Part shown: in pieces, positions 34,318 to 41,767 of the stretch
How positions within the stretch are numbered: the stretch's first letter is position 1
Layout of the letters: each line of letters opens with the position of its first letter
Assembly (NCBI RefSeq): GCF_029439455.1
Contig: NZ_JAQFVG010000321.1
Span: forward strand, 1-41,767
Source of the DNA: Caballeronia sp. BR00000012568055
Lineage (GTDB): Bacteria; Pseudomonadota; Gammaproteobacteria; Burkholderiales; Burkholderiaceae
DNA: 41,767 nucleotides
Reading direction: 5' to 3'
Notes under the pieces: model-generated
What the model was told of the DNA's origin: nothing
Seen by the model: the letters and a program-made list of their open reading frames with translations, nothing else
The model's database searches: none
Made by a program: the position numbers and the translations under genes

Positions 34318-34971
34318 ATGTATTTGCCTGCTCATTTCGAAGAAAGCCGCGTCGATGTGCTTCATGCGCTGATCGGCGCGCACCCGTTCGGGGCGCTCGT
34401 TACTCACGGCGCAAACGGGCTGGACGCAAACCACATTCCCTTCGAACTCGATACGACCGCGCCCTCCGCTCTCGGCATCTTGCGCGCGCACGTGGCGCGC
34501 AACAATCCGGTCTGGCAGGAAGTCGCGGCGGGACAGGACGTGCTGGCGATCTTTCAGGGCGCGATGGGCTATATCTCGCCGAGTTTCTATCCCAGCAAGC
34601 AGGAAACGCACATGCAGGTGCCGACGTGGAACTACCTCGTCGTGCACGCGCACGGCCGCATCACCGTGCGCGATGACGAAAGCTACGTGCGCGGCGTGGT
34701 CGCGCGGCTCACGCGCAAGATGGAAGCGGGCGAACCCGCGCCGTGGAAGATGGGCGATGCCCCGCGCGATTTCATCGATCAAATGCTGAGCGCGATCGTG
34801 GGTATCGAGATTGAGGTGACGCGGCTGGTCGGCAAGGCGAAGCTGTCGCAGAACAAGGCGGAAGTGGATCGCATCGGCGCGATCGACGGCGTGCGCGCCC
34901 GCGATACCGACCACGCCCGCGCTTTGGCCGATGCCATGACCGCCACGATGAACGAAGCAAAGCGTTCTTGA
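34318..34971 (+). CDS. paiB: FMN-binding negative transcriptional regulator family (PaiB-like)
   Basis: A 217-residue protein of the PaiB family, with the split-barrel flavin-binding fold. It opens MYLPAHFEE. The segment HPFGALVTHGANGLDANHIPFELD near 22-45 and the later MGYISPSFYPSKQETHMQVPTW segment are family-typical. Family knowledge: PaiB relates to flavin reductase-like proteins, and was first linked to regulation of degradative genes in Bacillus; direct DNA binding is not shown. The start ATG at 34318 is the only good family start in an otherwise open frame. Its last codons overlap the copA promoter. Confidence 0.88.
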   Translation: MYLPAHFEESRVDVLHALIGAHPFGALVTHGANGLDANHIPFELDTTAPSALGILRAHVARNNPVWQEVAAGQDVLAIFQGAMGYISPSFYPSKQETHMQVPTWNYLVVHAHGRITVRDDESYVRGVVARLTRKMEAGEPAPWKMGDAPRDFIDQMLSAIVGIEIEVTRLVGKAKLSQNKAEVDRIGAIDGVRARDTDHARALADAMTATMNEAKRS

Positions 34972-34998
34972 CCTTCCAACCATTGGAAGGTCGATACT
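34968..34998 (+). promoter_or_regulatory. CueR-type (MerR family) promoter of copA
   Basis: A -35 element TTGACC (34968-34973) and a -10 element GATACT (34993-34998) are separated by exactly 19 bases, the overlong spacing used by MerR-family activators. Within the spacer lies a perfect dyad GACCTTCC (34970-34977), 7 bases, GGAAGGTC (34985-34992), the CueR/HmrR copper box. The -35 overlaps the paiB stop codon. No cueR gene is in the window. Confidence 0.9.
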
Positions 34999-35028
34999 GG
35001 TTTCATCATCGCTTTGTCTGGTTTCGTC

Positions 35029-37263
35029 ATGTCTTCCACTGTCACGTCTGAAGAAACTGCCCGGACCGCCGAGTTCACCGTCGAAGGGATGACGTGCGCG
35101 TCGTGTGTCGCGCGCGTCGAGAAGGTGCTCAAACGCGTGCCGGGCGTCGAAAGCGTCGCCGTCAATCTGGCGACCGAAAAAGCCACCGTCCATGCCGATG
35201 CCTCCGTTTCCGACGATCAACTCGTCGCAGCCATTGTGAAGGCGGGTTACGAGGCGGCGCGTATCGTGCCGGAAGCGCCTGTGCCTGCTGTCGCCGCGCA
35301 GACGTGGGATCGCGAACTCGCTTCTGTCGTTGCCAGCGGCGTGCTGACGCTGCCTTTGCTGATGCCGATGTTCGGTGTGCAGATCTCGCCGTGGCTGCAA
35401 TTCGCGCTGGCGAGCATCGTGCAATTCGGCTTCGGCGCGCGCTTCTATGTCGGCGGATATCGCGCGGTGCGGGCCTTCGCGGGGAATATGGATTTGCTGG
35501 TGGCGCTCGGCACGTCGGCGGCGTGGGGATCGAGCGTGTATCAACTGCTCGCGCACGGCGGTTCGATGCATCTGTACTTCGAGGCGTCAGCCGTGGTGAT
35601 TACGCTGGTGCGCTTCGGCAAATGGCTGGAGATGCGCGCCAAACGCCAGACCACCGATGCGATCCGCGCGCTCAATGCGCTGCGCCCCGCGACCGCGCGC
35701 ATCCGCGATTCCGCCGATCCTTCGCGCGAACGTGAAATCGCGCTGGCGGACGTGCGCGTCGGCGATATCGCGGTGGTGCGGCCGGGTGAGCGCGTGCCGG
35801 TCGATGGCATCGTGCGCGAAGGGCGTTCGCATATCGATGAATCGCTGATTACGGGCGAAAGTCTGCCGGTCGCGAAGGAACCGGGCGTGCGCGTGACGGG
35901 CGGATCGGTGAATCGCGAGGGCTTGATCGCCGTCGAGACGACCGCCATCGGCGCGGAAACCACGCTGGCGCGGATCATTCGATTGGTGGAATCGGCGCAG
36001 GCGGAGAAGGCGCCGATTCAACGGCTGGTGGATCGCGTGTCGGCGGTGTTCGTGCCGGCCATTTTGGGCATCGCGCTGGTGACGCTGATCGGCTGGCTGC
36101 TGCACGGCGCGGCCGGCGAAACGGCGTTGCTGAACGCGGTCGCGGTGCTGGTGATCGCGTGCCCGTGCGCGCTTGGACTGGCGACGCCGACGGCGATCAT
36201 GGCCGGTACAGGCGTCGCGGCGCGTCAGGGCATTTTGATCAAGGATGCGCAGGCGCTGGAGCAGGCGCACGCCGTATCCATCGTCGCGTTCGATAAAACC
36301 GGCACGCTGACATCGGGGCGCGCTGCCGTCGTTGCGTTTGAAGTTGCGTCAGGTTTTGACCGACTCGACGCGCTGGCGCTTGCGGCTGCCGTGCAACGCT
36401 CGAGCGATCATCCTTTGGCGAAGGCCGTTGTCGAAGCAGCCGAAGAAGCACGTGCCGCACGTCTCGATGTGAGCGCCGCGCGCGCGATTGCCGGACGCGG
36501 CGTCGAAGCGATCGTCGGCGGCAAGCGCGTGGCGATTGGCAGCGCGCGTTGGCTCGCGGAACTCGGCTTCACGCCACCCGACGCGCTTTCAAAAAGCGCC
36601 AGCGAACTCGAATCGCAAGGCAACACGATTTCCTGGCTGATCGATCACGACAGCGGCGTCATCGCCCTGCTCGCTTTCGGCGATACGATCAAACCGACCG
36701 CACGCGCGGCCATCGAACGGCTTGCGGCGATGGGCGTAAAAAGCGCGCTCGTCACCGGTGATAACGCGGGCAGTGCGCATGCCGTTGCGCAGGCGCTCGA
36801 TATCGCGCCGGAGTTCGTGTTCGCGCAGACCTTGCCGGACGACAAAGCGCGCGTCGTCGCCGATCTGAAGCGGCACGGCATTGTCGCGATGGCCGGCGAC
36901 GGCATCAACGATGCGCCCGCGCTCGCCGCCGCGGATATCGGCATCGCGTTCGCGAGCGGCACGGACGTGGCAATGGAAGCGGCGGGCATCACGCTGATGC
37001 GCGGCGACCCGTCACTCGTCGCCGATGCAATCGATATTTCGCGGCGGACGTATCGCAAGATTCGGCAGAATCTGTTCTGGGCGTTTGTCTATAACCTCGT
37101 CGGGATTCCGCTGGCCGCGTTCGGTCTGTTGGATCCGATGTTCGCCGGTGCCGCGATGGCGTTTTCGAGCGTGAGCGTGGTGACGAACGCGTTGCTGCTG
37201 AGAGGATGGCGCGGTCAGGCGGCGGAAACCCGCACCGGCAACCCAATCACCCGCCCCGCGTAA
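35029..37263 (+). CDS. copA: Copper-exporting P1B-type ATPase
   Basis: A 744-residue inner-membrane Cu(I) export ATPase. One N-terminal heavy-metal domain has GMTCASC at 20-26. The transmembrane metal site CPC lies at 378-380. Catalytic D422 is in DKTGTLT, HP is at 461-462, and GDGINDAP starts at 623. The C-terminal membrane helices end with [15 protein letters not shown], the pattern of copper pumps. I chose the ATG at 35029 rather than a TTG at 35014. The gene stands alone on the plus strand with a CueR-type promoter. Its 3' end overlaps the convergent thioesterase gene by 49 bases. Confidence 0.96.
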   Translation: MSSTVTSEETARTAEFTVEGMTCASCVARVEKVLKRVPGVESVAVNLATEKATVHADASVSDDQLVAAIVKAGYEAARIVPEAPVPAVAAQTWDRELASVVASGVLTLPLLMPMFGVQISPWLQFALASIVQFGFGARFYVGGYRAVRAFAGNMDLLVALGTSAAWGSSVYQLLAHGGSMHLYFEASAVVITLVRFGKWLEMRAKRQTTDAIRALNALRPATARIRDSADPSREREIALADVRVGDIAVVRPGERVPVDGIVREGRSHIDESLITGESLPVAKEPGVRVTGGSVNREGLIAVETTAIGAETTLARIIRLVESAQAEKAPIQRLVDRVSAVFVPAILGIALVTLIGWLLHGAAGETALLNAVAVLVIACPCALGLATPTAIMAGTGVAARQGILIKDAQALEQAHAVSIVAFDKTGTLTSGRAAVVAFEVASGFDRLDALALAAAVQRSSDHPLAKAVVEAAEEARAARLDVSAARAIAGRGVEAIVGGKRVAIGSARWLAELGFTPPDALSKSASELESQGNTISWLIDHDSGVIALLAFGDTIKPTARAAIERLAAMGVKSALVTGDNAGSAHAVAQALDIAPEFVFAQTLPDDKARVVADLKRHGIVAMAGDGINDAPALAAADIGIAFASGTDVAMEAAGITLMRGDPSLVADAIDISRRTYRKIRQNLFWAFVYNLVGIPLAAFGLLDPMFAGAAMAFSSVSVVTNALLLRGWRGQAAETRTGNPITRPA

Positions 37264-37685
37264 CGCGCCTCCGTTGCCGCGATACGCTCCATCGCGGCAA
37301 CGTTCGCGCCGACCTCATCATCGAACGAAGCCGCTTTCGGTTCACCGCTCGTATCGATCTGCATCATCATTTGTTCGCACGCCGAAACAACTTCGGTGCC
37401 CTCGCCTTCGAACATTTCCATATACAGATGCACGCGCTTCTTGTCGAACGCGATCACGCGCGTATCGACCCGCACGGCCGCGCCTTCCTTGATCTCGCGC
37501 AGATAGCTCACGTGCGCCTCCAGCGTGTACATCGTGCGTTGCCGTGCATGACGTCCCGCTTCGTCGAGACCGATGCGATCCATAAACGCATCGGTCGTAA
37601 GGCTGTAGATCAGCATGTAGAACGCGTCGCGCAAGTGGCCGTTATAGTCCACCCATTCGGGTTTCACCGTGTCGCCATAGATCAT
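37215..37685 (-). CDS. cdhB: Betainyl-CoA thioesterase of carnitine catabolism (hot-dog fold)
   Basis: A 156-residue thioesterase of the 4-hydroxybenzoyl-CoA thioesterase group. [13 protein letters not shown] at 12-24 holds the family active-site Asp/Asn-Gly-His. Family knowledge: in Pseudomonas carnitine operons CdhB hydrolyses betainyl-CoA to glycine betaine and CoA. Its order after cdhA, with caiX and cdhC upstream, matches that operon. Its 3' end overlaps the copA 3' end by 49 bases on opposite strands. Starts 12 bases after the cdhA stop. Confidence 0.88.
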   Translation of the reverse strand: MIYGDTVKPEWVDYNGHLRDAFYMLIYSLTTDAFMDRIGLDEAGRHARQRTMYTLEAHVSYLREIKEGAAVRVDTRVIAFDKKRVHLYMEMFEGEGTEVVSACEQMMMQIDTSGEPKAASFDDEVGANVAAMERIAATEARYAGRVIGLPVRVSAA

Positions 37686-37697
37686 CGTTTTCCTCGA

Positions 37698-38645
37698 TCA
37701 GTCTTCGATGCCGTGCCGCGCCTTCGCCTGCGCAATCGCTTCGATCACGCTGGTGATGCAGTCGTCGCGGTAGCGTTCGAGTTGCTTGATGCCGCGCCCA
37801 TTCGTTTGTTTCGACGTGCCGTCCACCACGCGATCGATGAGTTCATCGGTCAATGTCGGTGCGACGAGCTTCGTCCACGGCAATTCGAGCGCGGGGCCGA
37901 ACTGCTGCATGAAGTGTCGCATGCCCGCTTCGCCGCCCGCCAGCGTGTACGTGAGAAACGTACCCATGAACGACCAGCGAATGCCCGCGCCATAACGAAT
38001 GGCATCGTCGATTTCGCCGGTGGTGGCCACGCCATCGTTCACCAGATGAAGCGCTTCGCGCCACAACGCTTCGAGCAATCTATCCGCGATAAAGCCCGGC
38101 ACTTCTTTCCGCACGCGCAAGGGCTTCATGCCGATGGACGCATAGAAGCTCATCGCATTATCGATCGATTCCGCCGAGGTCCGCGTGCCGCCCAGCACTT
38201 CGACCAGCGGTAATAAGTACACCGGATTGAACGGATGCCCGACCACGCATCGCTCGGGATTCACGGCGTTTGCGTAGAACTCGCTCGGCAACAAACCCGA
38301 CGTCGATGATCCGATAATCGCATCCGGTTTCGCCGCGCGGCTCACGCGCTCATGCAGCGCAAGCTTCAGTTCGATGCGCTCCGGCGCGCTCTCCTGAATA
38401 AAATCCGCCTCTGCGACGCATTCCTCGACGGTCGCAACCACGCGCAATCTTTCCTGCGATGCGCCTTCAGCCAATCCCGCACGCTCAAGCGCAGGCCACG
38501 CATTCGCCACATTGCCACGCACCACCGATTCCGCATTCGGCGCGGGGTCCCACACGGTGACATCCAGTCCGTGTGCAAGCGCACGCGACACCCATCCACT
38601 GCCGATCACACCCGCGCCGAGCGCGGCGAATTGCTTCACTTGCAT
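37698..38645 (-). CDS. cdhA: L-carnitine dehydrogenase
   Basis: A 315-residue NAD-dependent dehydrogenase of the 3-hydroxyacyl-CoA dehydrogenase family. The Rossmann motif GAGVIGSGW is at 10-18. Conserved catalytic-region segments include [18 protein letters not shown] near 135-152, with His and Asn typical of the family, and [16 protein letters not shown]. Family knowledge: CdhA oxidises L-carnitine to 3-dehydrocarnitine. The gene lies between cdhC and cdhB, 17 bases after cdhC. Length matches CdhA, which lacks the thioesterase fusion found in some organisms. Confidence 0.93.
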   Translation of the reverse strand: MQVKQFAALGAGVIGSGWVSRALAHGLDVTVWDPAPNAESVVRGNVANAWPALERAGLAEGASQERLRVVATVEECVAEADFIQESAPERIELKLALHERVSRAAKPDAIIGSSTSGLLPSEFYANAVNPERCVVGHPFNPVYLLPLVEVLGGTRTSAESIDNAMSFYASIGMKPLRVRKEVPGFIADRLLEALWREALHLVNDGVATTGEIDDAIRYGAGIRWSFMGTFLTYTLAGGEAGMRHFMQQFGPALELPWTKLVAPTLTDELIDRVVDGTSKQTNGRGIKQLERYRDDCITSVIEAIAQAKARHGIED

Positions 38646-38662
38646 ATCTTAGGTTTCCTGAT

Positions 38663-39592
38663 TTAAGCGAATTGTTCGAGCGCGCGTCGTTCCAGCGGAC
38701 GTTCACCGCGCGCCGGCAAACCGAGCTTCTTGCGTCCTTCGGCAGGCGTCAGCGCCCGTCCGCCCAATCGTTCGATGATCTCGACCGCGCGTTGCACCAG
38801 CGTGCCGTTGCTCGCATGCACACCGCGATCGAGCCACAGGTTGTCTTCCAGTCCGACGCGCACGTGGCCGCCCAAAAGCATCGCTTGCGCGACCATCGGC
38901 ATCTGCATGCGGCCGATGCCGAAACCGGCCCAATGCGCGCCCGGCGGCAGGTTATCGACCATCGCCTTCATCGTGCCGGTGTCGGGCGGCGCGCCCCACG
39001 GAATGCCCATGCAAAGCTGGAACAGCGGCGGTGCATCGAGCAGGCCTTCCTTGAGCAATTGATTCGCGAACCAGAGATGGCCGGTATCGAAGATTTCAAG
39101 TTCGGGCTTCACGCCCAGCTCTTGAATGCGCTTTGCACCGGCGCGCAATTGCGCGGGCGTCGATACGTAGATGTAGTCGCCATCGCCGAAATTGAGCGTG
39201 CCGCAATCGAGCGTGCAGATTTCGGGCAACAGGTCTTCGACATGCGCAAGCCGCGTCAGACCGCCGACGAGATCGGTGCCTTTTCCGAAGCGCATCGGCT
39301 CTTCGCCGGGACCGATTTCCAGATCGCCGCCCATGCCCGCCGTCAGATTGATGATGACGTCCACATCCGACGATCGAATCCGATCCACCACTTCGCGATA
39401 CAGCGCGGGATCGCGGCTGCCGCGTCCGGTATGCGGATCGCGCACATGGCAATGCGCGACAGTCGCGCCCGCGCGCGCCGCCTCGATAGCCGATTCGGCG
39501 ATTTGCTTCGGCGTGACGGGAATCGCCGGATGGCGCGATGTGGTGTCGCCTGCGCCGGTTACCGCGCAGGTCACGATGACGTCGTAGTTCAT
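38663..39592 (-). CDS. cdhC: 3-dehydrocarnitine:acetyl-CoA trimethylamine transferase (BKACE family)
   Basis: A 309-residue beta-keto acid cleavage enzyme. Zinc-binding histidines lie in AHCHVRDP (H47, H49). VNPGEEPM-like [15 protein letters not shown] and [14 protein letters not shown] are the other active-site loops. Family knowledge: CdhC cleaves 3-dehydrocarnitine with acetyl-CoA to betainyl-CoA and acetoacetate. Some members cleave 3-keto-5-aminohexanoate in lysine fermentation; the neighbours decide for carnitine. It follows caiX by 65 bases and precedes cdhA. Confidence 0.92.
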   Translation of the reverse strand: MNYDVIVTCAVTGAGDTTSRHPAIPVTPKQIAESAIEAARAGATVAHCHVRDPHTGRGSRDPALYREVVDRIRSSDVDVIINLTAGMGGDLEIGPGEEPMRFGKGTDLVGGLTRLAHVEDLLPEICTLDCGTLNFGDGDYIYVSTPAQLRAGAKRIQELGVKPELEIFDTGHLWFANQLLKEGLLDAPPLFQLCMGIPWGAPPDTGTMKAMVDNLPPGAHWAGFGIGRMQMPMVAQAMLLGGHVRVGLEDNLWLDRGVHASNGTLVQRAVEIIERLGGRALTPAEGRKKLGLPARGERPLERRALEQFA

Positions 39593-39657
39593 GATTTATT
39601 CGGATCGCTAAGCGTTTGTACGAAGGCCCGATCTTTGAAGAATCGAGCCTGCCTGAA

Positions 39658-40602
39658 TCAGAGTCCCAGATACTGTTTCACTGCGGGCAAGCCGTCCTTG
39701 CCATCTACCGTTTTGACGCCGGTGAGCCAGGCATCGAGCAATTGCGGATTTTTCTTCAGATACGCTTTGGCGGCATCGGCGGGGCGTTCTTTGTTCATCA
39801 CCGGCTGCATCAGGCGGTTTTCCATATCGGTCGTGAAATGGAGGTTTTGCACCAGCTTGCCCGCGTTCGGGCAGCGCGTGAGAAAGTCCGGATTCGTCAG
39901 CGTGTACACGCGCGCTTCGCCGTAGTTCGGGCCGAAGACTTCATCGCCGCCCGAGAGATAGTTGAGCTTCATCGTGATGTTCATCGGGTGCGGTTCCCAC
40001 GCCAGAAACACCACGGGTTTCTTCTCGCGCGCGGCGCGTTCGACCGTGACCAGCATGCCCGCTTCGCTCGATTCGACCAGCTTGAATCCGCCCAAACCGA
40101 ACTGGTTCGTGTCGATCATCTTCTGAATCTTGGCGTTCGCGCTGCTGCCCGGTTCGATGCCGTAAATCTTGCCGTCGAGTTCATCCTTGTGCTTGGCGAT
40201 ATCCGCGAAAGTCTTGATGCCCGCATCGTATGCATAGCTCGGCACCGCGAGCGTAGCCTTCGCGCCGGAAAGGTTCGGCGGTTCGATCTTGTCGATGGTC
40301 TTCGCATCGAGGAAGGGCTGCACGGCCTTTTCCTGCACTGGCCACCAATAGCCGAGCGATACATCGATCTGCTTGCTCTTCAGGCCCGCAAGCGAGATCG
40401 GCACGGACGCGACCGTGGTGCGCGGCGAATAGCCTAAGCCTTCGAACAGGACGGAGGCGAGCGCGGTCGTCGAAGTGATATCGGTCCAGCCGATATCGAC
40501 GAAACGCACGGTCTTGCAGCTGGCGTCATCGGTCGGTGCGGCATAGGCGGTCTGCGCGACGCAAGCCGCGGCAAGAAGGGTCGAAAGCAGACGAAGTCTC
40601 AT
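39658..40602 (-). CDS. caiX: Carnitine/betaine-type periplasmic binding protein (CaiX-like)
   Basis: A 314-residue periplasmic protein of the OpuAC/ProX family that binds quaternary amines. Signal peptide ends near residue 21 (AQTAYA-AP). The mature part has VRFVDIGWTDITSTTALAS and EGLGYSPRTTV, and later LAWEPHPMNITMKL, whose Trp residues fit the aromatic cage for the trimethylammonium group. Family knowledge: in Pseudomonas, CaiX delivers carnitine to the Cbc transporter core encoded elsewhere. No permease or ATPase lies here, which fits. It is the first gene of caiX-cdhC-cdhA-cdhB. Confidence 0.9.
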   Translation of the reverse strand: MRLRLLSTLLAAACVAQTAYAAPTDDASCKTVRFVDIGWTDITSTTALASVLFEGLGYSPRTTVASVPISLAGLKSKQIDVSLGYWWPVQEKAVQPFLDAKTIDKIEPPNLSGAKATLAVPSYAYDAGIKTFADIAKHKDELDGKIYGIEPGSSANAKIQKMIDTNQFGLGGFKLVESSEAGMLVTVERAAREKKPVVFLAWEPHPMNITMKLNYLSGGDEVFGPNYGEARVYTLTNPDFLTRCPNAGKLVQNLHFTTDMENRLMQPVMNKERPADAAKAYLKKNPQLLDAWLTGVKTVDGKDGLPAVKQYLGL

Positions 40603-40700
40603 GGCGTGCTGTTCCAGTGGAGGGTTTGCCTTGAAAGGCCGGTTCGTTCTGCCGGCGTGAGTAGAAAGTACCGCCGCATAAAAGTGCGCGAACGACCGGT

Positions 40701-40736
40701 TGCGACTGTGACTTGACTGCGTGCGACTATGGCTTG
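40701..40736. promoter_or_regulatory. Direct repeats 21 bp apart in the caiX/cdhR promoter region
   Basis: TGCGACTGTGACTTG at 40701-40715 and TGCGACTATGGCTTG at 40722-40736 agree at 13 of 15 bases and start exactly 21 bases apart, two helical turns. AraC-family activators commonly bind such direct repeats. The pair lies about 100 bases upstream of caiX. A possible caiX promoter on the minus strand has -10 TACTTT (40670-40665) and a weak -35 near 40692-40687, next to the repeat. Confidence 0.75.
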
Positions 40737-40831
40737 TTCCGAGAGCGAGAAGCCGGCACTTAAGGGGCAGGCCGGATTGCGCACGCTTTTTGCAATTGTT
40801 AGCGTAACGGGACCGCCGTTGAGATATTTCG

Positions 40832-41767
40832 ATGCCCGATCCTCAAGATTTCCACTTCCTTCTGCTGCCCGAATTCTCGTCCATCGGCTTTATGTCGGCG
40901 ATCGAGCCATTGCGCGTGGCGAATCGCTTCAGCGGCGAGTTGTATCGATGGCACATTCTTTCGACGGATGGCTGCCCGGTTGCGGCAAGCAATGGGATCA
41001 CGCTGAACGCCGAATGCGCCATCAGCGATGTGAAGGATGCGAGCACGGTGATTGTCGTGTCCGGGTTCGAGCCGCTGGCGCGCTATACGCGTGTGATCGG
41101 CGACTGGCTCAAGCGGCTGGATCGCGCGGGCGCGACGCTTGGCGGTATCGATACGGGCAGCTTTATTCTTGCCGAAGCGGGGCTGCTCGCGGGCAAGCGC
41201 GCGACGATGCACTGGGAAGCGGCGGCGGCGTTTGCGGAGCGTTATCCATCGATCGAAACGAGTCAGGAGTTGTTCGAAATCGATGCGCGGCGGATTACGT
41301 GCGCTGGCGGCACGGCATCGATCGATCTGATGCTGGATTTGATTGCGCGCGATCATGGTGCGGAGTTGGCGGCGCAGGTTTCGGAGCAGTTCGTGCTCGG
41401 GCGCATTCGGCAGCGGAGCGATCATCAGCGGATGAAGATCGCGGCGCGGTATGGGATTCACAATCGCAAGCTGATTCAGGTGATTGGGGTCATGGAGCAG
41501 CATATGGAGGAGCCGTTGTCGCCGGATGCGCTTGCTGAATCTATTGGCGTGACGCGGCGGCAGTTAGAACGGCTGTTCTGTACTTTGATTAAGGATACGC
41601 CGACGCATTTTTATTTAGGTCTTCGGTTGCTGCGTGCGCGTGAGTTGCTTCAGCAGACTGATATGTCGATTCTTGCTGTTTGTGTAGCCTGCGGCTTTGA
41701 ATCGCCTTCGCATTTTTCTCGGACTTATCGGGTTAGGTTTGGGGTTAGTCCTAGGCAGGATCGGTCG
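40832..41767 (+). CDS. cdhR: GlxA-family AraC-type regulator, probably carnitine activator CdhR (cut at window edge)
   Basis: 312 residues are visible and the frame is still open at the window end, so the gene is partial. The N-terminal DJ-1/PfpI-like amidase fold (about 5-170, with GGIDTGSFILAEAGLLAGKR) is followed by an AraC double helix-turn-helix (about 225-312, with ESIGVTRRQLERLF and ACGFESPSHFSRTYR). Family knowledge: CdhR of Pseudomonas is such a protein and activates caiX-cdhCAB with carnitine. It is divergent from caiX and separated by 229 bases holding the repeat pair. The last third uses more AT-rich codons than the rest. Confidence 0.88.
   Translation, partial: MPDPQDFHFLLLPEFSSIGFMSAIEPLRVANRFSGELYRWHILSTDGCPVAASNGITLNAECAISDVKDASTVIVVSGFEPLARYTRVIGDWLKRLDRAGATLGGIDTGSFILAEAGLLAGKRATMHWEAAAAFAERYPSIETSQELFEIDARRITCAGGTASIDLMLDLIARDHGAELAAQVSEQFVLGRIRQRSDHQRMKIAARYGIHNRKLIQVIGVMEQHMEEPLSPDALAESIGVTRRQLERLFCTLIKDTPTHFYLGLRLLRARELLQQTDMSILAVCVACGFESPSHFSRTYRVRFGVSPRQDRS

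Noticed and set aside
34177..35571. Long minus-strand frame opposite paiB and copA
   Set aside because: Arg/His-rich shadow across two well-supported genes and the CueR promoter.

Overview
The window looks like a chromosomal segment from a Burkholderiaceae beta-proteobacterium, most like Paraburkholderia or Caballeronia. The evidence is the high GC with strongly GC3-biased codons, the dense small catabolic and transport operons each with its own regulator, and the carnitine, tetronate and DUF748 gene families. This assignment comes from gene style and remembered homologues, not from a marker gene. No rRNA, tRNA, CRISPR array, IS element or prophage was seen.

Left part (1-8.5 kb): a repeat-like non-coding block is followed by a minus-strand operon for four-carbon sugar acids (gntR-ltnD-otnK-otnC). 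Next come a split chromate transporter pair with a thioredoxin-like gene, a PanE-type reductase, a small GIY-YIG-like protein, and plus-strand gnd ending in a strong terminator. At 8.5-10.2 kb sits a two-gene module (XRE/ImmA-type metallopeptidase plus DUF4411 PIN-like protein) of visibly lower GC. It resembles a toxin-antitoxin cassette.

Middle part: 10.2-17.0 kb is one minus-strand sugar operon. It runs LacI regulator, ABC ATPase, permease, binding protein, an in-operon hairpin terminator, sugar isomerase/epimerase and Gfo/Idh oxidoreductase. A perfect dyad just upstream of lacI is the likely operator. Then come a YCII protein, and an SDR oxidoreductase and a MarR regulator that carry identical palindromic operators with a terminator between them. 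These are followed by an orphan Liv-type binding protein, two small hypotheticals and a TctDE-like two-component system. A LysR regulator lies divergent from an aminotransferase plus polar amino acid binding protein, and a DHA2 drug exporter follows.

Right part: DUF29, a giant DUF748/AsmA-like protein with an OmpA-like tail, a DUF1254/1214 lipoprotein and PaiB come first. Next is copper ATPase copA, whose CueR-type promoter (19-bp spacer) overlaps the end of paiB. The last block is a carnitine catabolism locus in the order caiX-cdhC-cdhA-cdhB, with a divergent GlxA/CdhR-type regulator cut by the window edge. A pair of direct repeats 21 bp apart in the shared promoter is the likely regulator site.

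The genes are mostly recognisable families. The new information is mainly regulatory architecture (paired MarR sites, CueR promoter, LacI dyad, CdhR repeats, in-operon terminator) and the unassigned sugar operon and ImmA/DUF4411 module.
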